From: JACPFV01 sp052386975
GTDB taxonomy: Bacteria; Pseudomonadota; Gammaproteobacteria; Nevskiales; Nevskiaceae
Assembly (NCBI GenBank): GCA_052386975.1
Contig: JBQTJQ010000140.1
Location: 1-6,557, forward strand
DNA: 6,557 nucleotides
Direction: 5' to 3'
Numbering within the stretch: the first letter of the stretch is position 1; each line of letters begins with the position of its first letter. Below the pieces are notes generated by a model. That model was not told the origin of the DNA and did no database searches. It saw nothing but the letters and a program-made list of their open reading frames with translations. Position numbers and translations under genes: made by a program. Shown one piece after another: positions 1 through 5,621 of this stretch.

Positions 1-689
1 GCGAACGCCGGCAGCGCCACGTAACCGAGGCTGAACGGCGGCAGGCCGGCCACCGCCCACCCCGCCACGACGAACCCGGCCGCGCCGGCCCACGCAATGG
101 GCACGCCGCAGGCGGCCGAGGTGCCGACCGCCTGCTGGATCGGCACGCCGCGCCAGCTCAGGAACGGCACGGTCAGCGAGCCGCCGCCGATGCCGATCAG
201 CGCGCTGAGCAGGCCGATGAAGCCGCCCGCCGACACCAGCAAAAAAGGGGACGCCAAGCTTTTCCCGGCTTCCGAGGCGGCCGGCGGAGAAAGGCTTGCG
301 TCTCCTTTTTTTCCGTCGAGGAACATGTGGAGGGCGACCAGGATCGCGCCGACGCCGACGATGCGCTGGAGTACCGCGCCCGGCAGCGCGTGCGCGACGA
401 ACGCGCCCGCCACCGCGCCCAGCGCCAGCCCGGGAGCGAAGCGCAGGAACACCGGCCACAGCACGCCCTGGCGGCGGTGGTGCGCGAGCATCGACGACAC
501 CGAGGTCGCCGAGATCACCGCCAGCGAGGTCGCCACCGCAACTTGCATGACCACGGCCGGTCCAATGCCTTGCCACGACAGCACCAGCGCCAGCGCCGGC
601 ACCATGATCAGGCCGCCGCCCACGCCGAACAGTCCCGCGAGCAGGCCGGCGGCGACGCCGGTGGCCGCGTAGATCAGCAGGGTTTCCAT
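1..689 (-). CDS. TauE/SafE-family permease, partial (C-terminus off the left edge)
   Basis: Inner-membrane permease of the sulfite exporter TauE/SafE family (DUF81), which moves small, mostly sulfur-containing or organic anions; the substrate here cannot be told. The reading frame is open from an ATG at 689-687 to the window edge, 229 full codons. The family's two-fold internal repeat is clear: residues 11-32 (GVAAGLLAGLFGVGGGLIMV) match residues 156-175 (GFIGLLSALIGIGGGSLTV), each with a glycine-rich VGGG/IGGG turn followed by a conserved Pro. Several hydrophobic segments surround these. Family members are usually about 250-270 aa, so some 20-40 C-terminal residues are missing. The start is supported by AGGG/AAGG purine tracts 3-13 bases upstream. 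It is divergent from the transglycosylase gene with only 45 bp between. Oddity: residues 126-150, in the central hydrophilic loop, are encoded by a 72-bp inverted repeat (241-312). Family assignment is firm; substrate unknown. Confidence 0.9.
   Translation of the reverse strand, partial: METLLIYAATGVAAGLLAGLFGVGGGLIMVPALALVLSWQGIGPAVVMQVAVATSLAVISATSVSSMLAHHRRQGVLWPVFLRFAPGLALGAVAGAFVAHALPGAVLQRIVGVGAILVALHMFLDGKKGDASLSPPAASEAGKSLASPFLLVSAGGFIGLLSALIGIGGGSLTVPFLSWRGVPIQQAVGTSAACGVPIAWAGAAGFVVAGWAVAGLPPFSLGYVALPAF
241..312. repeat. Long imperfect palindrome (hairpin element) inserted in frame in the permease gene
   Basis: A run of six A at 241-246 followed by GGGGACGC pairs with GCGTCTCC and a run of seven T at 306-312. 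The arms 241-264 and 289-311 form a stem of about 23 pairs with one bulged C (255) and two G-T wobbles. A second inner stem pairs 265-269 (CCGGC) with 280-284 (GCCGG). The element is 72 bp, a multiple of three, and is read through by the permease as a Lys/Ser/Ala/Pro-rich loop. The A/T-rich tips stand out from the GC-rich surroundings. This looks like an interspersed palindromic repeat that landed in a tolerant loop; copy number elsewhere in the genome is untested. Confidence 0.75.
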
Positions 690-734
690 CGCCTTGCCCT
701 AGAATCGGAACACTTTTCATCGTAACCGGAAGTC
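690..734. promoter_or_regulatory. Divergent intergenic region with weak promoter candidates
   Basis: Only 45 bp separate the two divergent start codons, so promoters for both the permease and the transglycosylase must lie here or inside the coding ends. On the plus strand, TAGAAT at 700-705 matches the -10 consensus at five of six bases, but there is no recognisable -35 box 16-18 bp upstream. GGAAG at 728-732 is the likely ribosome binding sequence for the start at 735, although the spacing is short. I see no clear minus-strand promoter. Treat as the regulatory region rather than a defined promoter. Confidence 0.3.
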
Positions 735-2711
735 ATGCCCTCACGGCACGCATTCGTCATGGCTGCGGCGCTGCTGCTCCCGGCAGCGGCCGGCGCCGCC
801 GCGCCCGCCCCGGCGGATGCCGTGCGCGCCGAATTCCGCGCGGCGCTCGACGCCGCCGCGCAGCCGCAAAGGAAGCCTGACAGCGCCGCGCTGCGCGCCT
901 ATCTGCTCTACCCGTACGTCGAGGCGGCGCGCCTGCGCGAGCTGCTGTCGCGCACGCCGGCCGGCACGCGCCCGGCGGCGCTCGAAACGCGCGTACAGGC
1001 GTTCCTGGCACGCAACACCGACGAGCCGGTGACGCGCGACATCCGCAGCGCCTGGCTCAACTACCTCGGCGAGCGGCAGGCCTGGCCCTTGTTCCAGGCC
1101 CAGGCGCCGGCGGTGCTGACCGACCTCGCCCAGCGCTGCCATGCCTTGCGTGCGCGCATCGCGGCGGCCACGCCCGGCGCGCTGCGCGACGACGCGCTGG
1201 CGCTGTGGCTCACGCACCGCGAGCGCCCGGCCGCGTGCGAGCCGTTGTTCCAGTGGCTGGAGGAGCCGGGACGGCTTACGGCCGCCGAGGCCGAGTCGCG
1301 CGCGCTGTTCGCCGCGCGCAACCGCCTGCGGATGCCGGGCGCGCTGGCACAGTTGCCGGACGAGCGGCGCGCGCTGGTGCAGTTGCAGGAGCGCCTGCGT
1401 GGCGCACCCGAGCGCGAGCTGAAGGCGTACCTCGCCGGCGGCGCGCAGCCGCCGCTGACTCCCGACAACCCCGAAGTCGCCGAAGCGCTGGTCAACGCCT
1501 TCGACTCCGTGGCGCGGCGCGAGTCGAAAGATGCACCCGCGCTGTTCGCCGGGCTCCTCAAGAAGAAGGGCTTCAGCGCGGCGCAGCGCGACGAGTTGCG
1601 CGTCTCGCGCGCCCTGGGGCTGGCCTACGACCTCGACGTCGACGCGGTCGATGCCTTCGACGACGTGCCGGACGAGGCGCTCGACGGCCTGTCGCGCGAG
1701 TGGCGCGTGCGCTCGGCGATGCTGCACAAGGAATGGCGGCGGGCGCTGAAGTGGATCGACGCGATGCCGCCGGCACAGCGCGAGGAGCCGCGCTGGCGCT
1801 ACTTCCGCGCGCGCCTGATCGAGCGCAACCACCCCGGGCAGGCGCGCGGGATCTACGCCGGCCTCGCGGGCGAGCGCGAGTACTACGGCTTCCTCGCCGC
1901 CGAGCGGCTGGGCCAGCGGCCCGAGCTGCGACCCAAGCCGATCGCGGACGACCTCGCGGTGCAGGCCGAGCTCGCCGCGCTGCCGGCGATGCGACGCGCG
2001 AAGGAGCTGCTGGCCTGCGAGCGGCCCGACCTGGCCCGCGCCGAGCTGCGCCATGCCTTGCGCGAGCGCGCGGCGGGCGCGCGGGCCCAGGCGGCGCGGC
2101 TGGTGGCGGGCTGGGACTGGCACGTGCCGGCGGTCGAGCTGCTCAGCGAGCTGCAGCTGTGGGACGACCTGTGGTTGCGCTATCCGCGCCCGTTCGATCC
2201 GCACGTCGAGGCCGCCGAGCGCGACACCGGGATGTCCGGCGACTGGCTCTACGCCGTGCTGCGCACCGAGAGCCTGTACGACGCGCGCGCCGTGTCGACT
2301 GCCGACGCGCTCGGCCTGCTGCAGCTGCTGCTGCCGACCGCGCGCCAGGTCGCGCAGCGCGCCGGGCTGCCGGCGCCGGGGCGCGACGACCTGTTCCGCC
2401 CCGAAGTCAACATCGCGCTCGGCGCGCGCTACCTGCGCGAGCTGCATGCGCGCTTCCGCGACCGCTTCATCGTCACGCTGGCGGCCTACAACGCCGGGCC
2501 CAGCCGCATCCCGCAATGGTTGCCGCGCGAGCCGGTCGACGCCGAGATCTGGATCGAGAACATCCCGTTCAACGAGACCCGCAGCTACGTGCAGCGCACG
2601 CTGGCCAACGTGGTGATCCTGGGCTGGCGCCGCGACGGCCAGCCGGCGGCGCTGCTGCCGCTGCTGGCGCCGCTCGCGCCCGCGGCCGCCGCCGAAGGGG
2701 GTGCGCGATGA
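735..2711 (+). CDS. slt: Soluble lytic murein transglycosylase (Slt70 type)
   Basis: Periplasmic enzyme that cleaves the MurNAc-GlcNAc bond of peptidoglycan to give 1,6-anhydro-MurNAc products, in wall turnover. The protein is 658 aa, close to E. coli Slt70 (645). Residues 1-21 form a signal peptide: Arg/His near the N-terminus, then a hydrophobic Ala/Leu stretch and an AGA cleavage site, which favours the ATG at 735 over the internal Met at residue 9. Residues ~25-490 are a helical Arg/Ala/Leu-rich region matching the superhelical U and L domains. The catalytic SLT domain follows: RTES with Glu512 as the expected acid/base, GLLQLLLPTA from residue 527 (consensus GLMQxMPxTA, here with Leu replacing the usual Met), AAYNAG at 583-588, and the terminal IPFNETRSYVQRTLAN block. 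Its stop overlaps the start of cca, so the two are probably co-transcribed. A specific E. coli-like role is inferred from domain layout. Confidence 0.93.
   Translation: MPSRHAFVMAAALLLPAAAGAAAPAPADAVRAEFRAALDAAAQPQRKPDSAALRAYLLYPYVEAARLRELLSRTPAGTRPAALETRVQAFLARNTDEPVTRDIRSAWLNYLGERQAWPLFQAQAPAVLTDLAQRCHALRARIAAATPGALRDDALALWLTHRERPAACEPLFQWLEEPGRLTAAEAESRALFAARNRLRMPGALAQLPDERRALVQLQERLRGAPERELKAYLAGGAQPPLTPDNPEVAEALVNAFDSVARRESKDAPALFAGLLKKKGFSAAQRDELRVSRALGLAYDLDVDAVDAFDDVPDEALDGLSREWRVRSAMLHKEWRRALKWIDAMPPAQREEPRWRYFRARLIERNHPGQARGIYAGLAGEREYYGFLAAERLGQRPELRPKPIADDLAVQAELAALPAMRRAKELLACERPDLARAELRHALRERAAGARAQAARLVAGWDWHVPAVELLSELQLWDDLWLRYPRPFDPHVEAAERDTGMSGDWLYAVLRTESLYDARAVSTADALGLLQLLLPTARQVAQRAGLPAPGRDDLFRPEVNIALGARYLRELHARFRDRFIVTLAAYNAGPSRIPQWLPREPVDAEIWIENIPFNETRSYVQRTLANVVILGWRRDGQPAALLPLLAPLAPAAAAEGGAR
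2695..2701 (+). promoter_or_regulatory. Strong ribosome binding site for cca inside slt
   Basis: AAGGGGG lies six bases before the ATG at 2708, within the last codons of the transglycosylase gene. It fixes the cca start and, with the ATGA overlap (ATG at 2708-2710, TGA at 2709-2711), indicates translational coupling. Confidence 0.75.
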
Positions 2712-3931
2712 AGCGCTACTGCGTCGGTGGCGCGGTCCGCGACGAGCTGCTCGGCCTGCCGGTCAGGGAGCGCGACTGGGTCGTGGTCGGCGCGACGCCG
2801 GAGGAAATGGCCGCGGCCGGCTACCAGCCGGTCGGCAAGGACTTCCCGGTGTTCCTGCACCCGCAGACCAGGGAGGAGCACGCGCTGGCGCGCACCGAGC
2901 GCAAGAGCGGACGCGGCTACCACGGCTTCACCTTCCACACCGGCCCCGAGGTCACGCTCGAGCAGGACCTGTCGCGGCGCGACCTCACCGTCAACGCCAT
3001 CGCCCGCGCCGAGGACGGCACTCTGGTCGATCCGCACGGCGGCCGGCGCGACCTCGAGGCACGCGTGCTGCGCCACGTCTCGCCGGCGTTCGCCGAGGAC
3101 CCGGTGCGGATCCTGCGCCTGGCGCGCTTCCACGCCCGCTTCGCGCCGCTGGGCTTCAGCGTCGCGCCCGACACGCTGGCGCTGATGCGCTCGATGGTCG
3201 AGGGCGGCGAGGCCGACGCGCTGGTCGCCGAGCGCGTCTGGCAGGAAACCGCGAAGGCGCTCGCAACCGAGCGGCCGTCGGTATTCTTCACGACGCTGCG
3301 CGAATGCGGCGCACTGGCGCGCGTGATGCCCGAGGTGGACGCGTTGTTCGGCGTGCCGCAGCGTGCCGACTATCACCCCGAGGTGGACAGCGGCGTGCAC
3401 ACGCTGATGTGCGTGGACGCCGCGGTGCGCATGCGTTTCGCGCTGCCGGTGCGCGTGAGCGCCCTGTTGCACGACCTCGGCAAGGCGAAAACGCCGCGCG
3501 CCGAGTGGCCCAGCCACAAGCAGCACGAGCGCCGCGGCGTGCCGCTGGTCGAGCGGTTCTGCGAGCGCCTGCGCGTGCCGGCCGACTGCCGCGACCTGGC
3601 CGTGATCCACACGCGCGAGCACCTGATCATCCACCAGGCGCTCGAGCTGCGGCCCGAGACCCTGGTCGAGCTGCTCGAGCGTGTCGACGTGGCGCGCCGG
3701 CCCGAGCGCTTCGCGCAACTGCTCGAGGCCTGCCTGTGCGATGCGCGCGGGCGCACCGGCTACGAGGACTGCGACTACCCGCAGGTGCCGTACCTGCGCG
3801 AGGCGGCGCGCGTGATGCTCGAAGTGCAGGCCGGCGACCTGGCCGCTTCCGGGCTCTCCGGCGCCGCGATCGGCGCCGAGCTGCGCAGGCGGCGGCTGGA
3901 GCGGCTGACGCAGTGGAAGGCGTCGATGTAG
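2708..3931 (+). CDS. cca: Multifunctional CCA tRNA nucleotidyltransferase (CCA-adding enzyme with HD domain)
   Basis: Cytoplasmic class II nucleotidyltransferase that builds or repairs the 3'-CCA end of tRNAs from CTP and ATP without a template; the HD domain of this type carries phosphatase/phosphodiesterase activity. The protein is 407 aa against 412 for E. coli Cca and aligns with it almost without gaps. The head begins with GGAVRD (residues 7-12), then ERDWVVVG, giving Glu21 and Asp23 where E. coli has Asp21 and Asp23 as metal ligands. RRDLTVNA holds Arg91 and EDPVRILRLAR holds Arg137 and Arg140, at the E. coli nucleotide-binding positions. LLHDLGK places the HD pair at His255-Asp256, again as in E. 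coli, so this is the long, HD-containing form. Start choice rests on the strong Shine-Dalgarno and on the N-terminal match. The frame is open for another 500 codons upstream, but that part is a shadow of slt. It ends at the TAG formed by the left tip of the palindrome at 3927-3978. Confidence 0.97.
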   Translation: MKRYCVGGAVRDELLGLPVRERDWVVVGATPEEMAAAGYQPVGKDFPVFLHPQTREEHALARTERKSGRGYHGFTFHTGPEVTLEQDLSRRDLTVNAIARAEDGTLVDPHGGRRDLEARVLRHVSPAFAEDPVRILRLARFHARFAPLGFSVAPDTLALMRSMVEGGEADALVAERVWQETAKALATERPSVFFTTLRECGALARVMPEVDALFGVPQRADYHPEVDSGVHTLMCVDAAVRMRFALPVRVSALLHDLGKAKTPRAEWPSHKQHERRGVPLVERFCERLRVPADCRDLAVIHTREHLIIHQALELRPETLVELLERVDVARRPERFAQLLEACLCDARGRTGYEDCDYPQVPYLREAARVMLEVQAGDLAASGLSGAAIGAELRRRRLERLTQWKASM

Positions 3932-3978
3932 GGCGGCATTCCCATGCCGCCATGCCGGCAATGGATTGCCGGCCTACA
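3927..3978. repeat. 52-bp double-hairpin palindrome at the cca/uppP junction, possible bidirectional terminator
   Basis: Outer arms TGTAG (3927-3931) and CTACA (3974-3978) enclose two perfect hairpins: GGCGGCAT/ATGCCGCC (3932-3939 with 3944-3951, loop TCCC) and GCCGGCAA/TTGCCGGC (3954-3961 with 3966-3973, loop TGGA). The hairpins are separated by AT, which is the centre of the whole element. The two hairpins are imperfect inverted copies of each other (15 of 20 positions). The TAG in each outer arm is the stop codon of cca (plus) and of uppP (minus). No T-tract follows either hairpin, so a classical Rho-independent terminator is not shown, though RNA folding could still stabilise or end both transcripts. 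It resembles REP/BIME-type repeats. Confidence 0.85.
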
Positions 3979-4768
3979 GCAGGATCAGGAGCAACGCCCC
4001 GAAGCCGATCCGGTACCACGCGAACGGCGTGAAGCGGTGCGTCTGGATGTACACCAGCAGCCACTTCACCGCGACAAAGGCCACGACGGCCGACACCGCG
4101 AAGCCGACCGCGAGCTCGGCGAGCGGCTCGGCCGCGAGCTGGCCGTCCTGCAGCGCTTCGTACGACTCCAGCGCGGTCGCCGCGAACATGGTCGGGATGC
4201 CGAGCAGGAAGGCGAACTCGGTCGCCGCCGGGCGCGAGCGGCAGCCGGCCAGCATGGCCGCGAAGATCGTCGCCGCCGAGCGCGAGGTGCCGGGGAACAC
4301 CGCCGCCAGCACCTGCGCCAGCCCGACCACAATGGCCACGGTCCAGGTGATGCGGGCGTCCTCCGGCTTGCCGGCCACGTACCACTCGACCGCGAAGATC
4401 GCCAGGCCGCCGATGATCAGCGCCCACGCCACCGGCGCGACGTGCTCCGGCAGCTCGAGGCCGAGTTTCTTGGCGGTGAGCCCGCCGATGCAGGTCAGCA
4501 GGAACGCCGCGCCGAGCTTGAGCGCGTAGTCGCGGTTGTCGGGCTTGAGGAAGCCGACGCTGAGGTCGACCAGGCGGCGCCGGTAGATCAGCACCACCGC
4601 CAGGATCGCGCCGGCCTGGATCGCGATGTTGAACAGGTCCGAGCGCCGGCCGAGCCAGTGCTCGGCGATCAGCAGGTGGCCGGTGCTGGAGATCGGCAGG
4701 AACTCGGTGATGCCCTCGATGATGCCGAGGACGACGCTTTCGATGAGGTTTTCCACGTGCAGTGTCAT
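3974..4768 (-). CDS. uppP: Undecaprenyl-diphosphatase (UppP/BacA)
   Basis: Integral inner-membrane phosphatase that converts undecaprenyl diphosphate to undecaprenyl phosphate, recycling the lipid carrier for peptidoglycan and other wall polymers; higher activity gives bacitracin tolerance in known homologues. From the ATG at 4768-4766 it is 264 aa (E. coli 273). The first signature EGITEFLPISSTGH holds Glu18, Glu22 and His31; the second, PGTSRSAAT, holds Arg163. The remainder alternates hydrophobic segments with short loops, as expected for an eight-helix protein. Relative to E. coli, GCRSRPAATEF (175-185) carries one extra residue in the GxSRxAxxEF motif. The start is uncertain. The frame is open further upstream to an ATG at 4804, but that extension and the ATG at 4768 itself lie inside the inverted repeat 4762-4836. 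A GTG at 4756-4754 (then ENLIESVVLG) would fit the usual short N-terminus. No good ribosome binding site precedes any option. Confidence 0.95.
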   Translation of the reverse strand: MTLHVENLIESVVLGIIEGITEFLPISSTGHLLIAEHWLGRRSDLFNIAIQAGAILAVVLIYRRRLVDLSVGFLKPDNRDYALKLGAAFLLTCIGGLTAKKLGLELPEHVAPVAWALIIGGLAIFAVEWYVAGKPEDARITWTVAIVVGLAQVLAAVFPGTSRSAATIFAAMLAGCRSRPAATEFAFLLGIPTMFAATALESYEALQDGQLAAEPLAELAVGFAVSAVVAFVAVKWLLVYIQTHRFTPFAWYRIGFGALLLILL

Positions 4769-4836
4769 CCCGAGGAGCGGAGCGACGAGGGATCTTGCAT
4801 TCAAGGCAAGATTCCTCGCTTCGCTCGGAATGACAC
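4762..4836. repeat. 75-bp interspersed-type inverted repeat between uppP and the pteridine reductase gene
   Basis: Terminal arms GTGTCAT (4762-4768) and ATGACAC (4830-4836) open an inverted repeat. Read inward, both arms give GTGTCAT(C/T)CCGAG, a short GAGCG/GAAGCG-rich section (the left arm is six bases longer), then AGG(G/A)ATCTTGC, with a small loop around 4799-4805. The motif TCATYCCGAG...AGGRATCT is one I recall as a common short repeat scattered through many unrelated bacterial genomes; I could not check this. The element fills almost the whole gap between the divergent genes, so it must carry or border both promoters. It overlaps the candidate uppP ATG and ends ten bases before the reductase ATG. 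Confidence 0.85.
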
Positions 4837-4845
4837 AATATACCG
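4834..4845 (+). promoter_or_regulatory. Possible leaderless promoter -10 region for the pteridine reductase gene
   Basis: CACAAT at 4834-4839 matches the -10 consensus at four of six bases, and transcription starting about seven bases later would begin at the ATG at 4846. The only purine-rich candidate upstream (GGAA at 4827-4830) is 15 bases from the ATG, too far for normal Shine-Dalgarno use. This suggests leaderless or weak initiation. The -35 candidate (TTCCTC, 4812-4817) lies inside the repeat and is poor. Speculative. Confidence 0.2.
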
Positions 4846-5583
4846 ATGAGCAGTGATCCCGGGGTGGTCCTCGTCACCGGCGCCGCCAGGCGCATCGGCG
4901 CGGCGATCGCGCGCGCATTGCACGCCGCCGGCTGGAGCGTCGTGATGCACTACCGGGTTTCGGGTGGCGAGGCCCGCGCGCTGGAGAAGGAACTCAATCG
5001 CGCGCGCGCGGACTCGGCCGCCAGCCTGCGCGCCAACCTGCTCGACCTGCGCGCCATCGACAAGCTCGCCGGCGAAGCCCACGCACGCTGGGGCCGGCTC
5101 GACGCGCTGGTCAACAACGCCTCGAGCTACTACAAGACGCCGCTGGCCGAGCTGACCGAGGAGCAGTACGAGGACCTGACCGGCAGCAACCTCAAGGCGC
5201 CGCTGTTCCTGACCCGCGCCTGCGCGAAGCTGATGAAGCAGGGCGCCATCGTGAACATCGCCGACATCCACGCCGCGCGGCCGATGAAGAACTACGCGGT
5301 GTACTGCGCGGCCAAGGCCGCGCTGGTTTCGCTCACGGAATCCCTGGCCCGCGAATTGGCTCCGCACATCCGCGTCAACGCGATCGCGCCGGGCCACGTG
5401 CTGTGGGCCGACGGCAACACCATGACGCCGGCGCAACGCGAAGCCGAAATTGCGCGCGTGCCGCTGGCGCGGCTGGCGCAGCCCGAGGAGATCGGCACGG
5501 CTTGCGCGTTCCTGCTGTCGCCCGCCGCCGGCTACATCACCGGCGCGACGCTGCCGGTGGATGGGGGGTTGCGGCTGTCGTAG
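4846..5583 (+). CDS. SDR-family pteridine reductase (PTR1/FolM-like)
   Basis: Cytoplasmic NADPH-dependent short-chain dehydrogenase likely to reduce dihydropterins and possibly dihydrofolate to the tetrahydro forms. The 245-aa protein starts straight into the Rossmann fold: VVLVTGAARRIG (residues 7-18), where the Arg-containing TGxxRRIG loop is typical of pteridine reductases and NADPH preference. NNAS follows around residue 90. The catalytic set is Asp140 in NIADIH, Tyr153 and Lys157 in YCAAK. The Asp replaces the Ser of ordinary SDRs, and the spacing (13 and 4) is that of Leishmania PTR1 Asp181-Tyr194-Lys198. The C-terminal GxLPVDGG motif closes the fold. It is divergent from uppP and convergent with the methyltransferase gene, so it is probably transcribed alone. 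Whether it acts as an alternative dihydrofolate reductase or makes tetrahydromonapterin, as E. coli FolM does, cannot be decided here. Confidence 0.88.
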   Translation: MSSDPGVVLVTGAARRIGAAIARALHAAGWSVVMHYRVSGGEARALEKELNRARADSAASLRANLLDLRAIDKLAGEAHARWGRLDALVNNASSYYKTPLAELTEEQYEDLTGSNLKAPLFLTRACAKLMKQGAIVNIADIHAARPMKNYAVYCAAKAALVSLTESLARELAPHIRVNAIAPGHVLWADGNTMTPAQREAEIARVPLARLAQPEEIGTACAFLLSPAAGYITGATLPVDGGLRLS

Positions 5584-5584
5584 G

Positions 5585-5600
5585 AGTTCAAAAGTTCAAA
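5585..5600. repeat. Tandem pair of the 8-mer AGTTCAAA
   Basis: AGTTCAAA occurs twice head to tail at 5585-5592 and 5593-5600, starting two bases after the reductase stop codon. The second copy runs into the left arm of the palindrome at 5595-5619. It could be a duplicated edge of that element or a target-site scar. Confidence 0.6.
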
Positions 5601-5619
5601 GGTGTCAGACACCTTTGAA
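5595..5619. repeat. 25-bp near-perfect palindrome between convergent genes
   Basis: TTCAAAGGTGTC (5595-5606) and GACACCTTTGAA (5608-5619) are perfect 12-bp inverted repeats around a single A. As DNA it is an almost complete dyad. As RNA it could form a stem between the reductase (plus) and methyltransferase (minus) transcripts, but no strong T-tract follows on either strand, so terminator function is only possible. The AAAGGTGTCAGACACCTTT core is one I recall as recurrent in proteobacterial genomes; untested here. Confidence 0.85.
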
Positions 5620-5621
5620 AG

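Noticed and set aside
97..672. A 191-codon plus-strand open frame opposite the permease gene.
   Set aside because: The minus strand encodes an unmistakable TauE/SafE protein with the duplicated glycine-rich motif. The plus frame has low-complexity composition.
741..2516. A 591-codon open frame antisense to the transglycosylase gene.
   Set aside because: GC-rich codon bias keeps antisense frames open. The translation is Arg/Ala/Gln-rich with no domain pattern, while the plus-strand product has a full Slt70 layout.
1205..2707. A 500-codon upstream extension of the cca frame through slt, as if cca were a giant fusion protein.
   Set aside because: The extension is Arg/Ala/Gly-rich shadow sequence, and Cca begins exactly at the conserved MKRYCVGGAVRD with a strong ribosome binding site.
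2585..3961. A 458-codon open frame antisense to cca.
   Set aside because: His/Arg/Ala-rich shadow of a clearly identified gene; no motifs.
4769..4804. Extension of UppP by 12 residues to an ATG at 4804.
   Set aside because: Those codons lie wholly inside the inverted repeat, and UppP proteins normally begin only a few residues before the first helix.
4762..4836. A CRISPR repeat or attachment site at the inverted repeat.
   Set aside because: There is a single inverted repeat with no spaced direct copies, and no integrase or cas gene nearby.
3944..4849. A 301-codon plus-strand frame opposite uppP.
   Set aside because: Asp/Arg/Gln-rich translation of the antisense of a membrane protein; UppP signatures are on the other strand.
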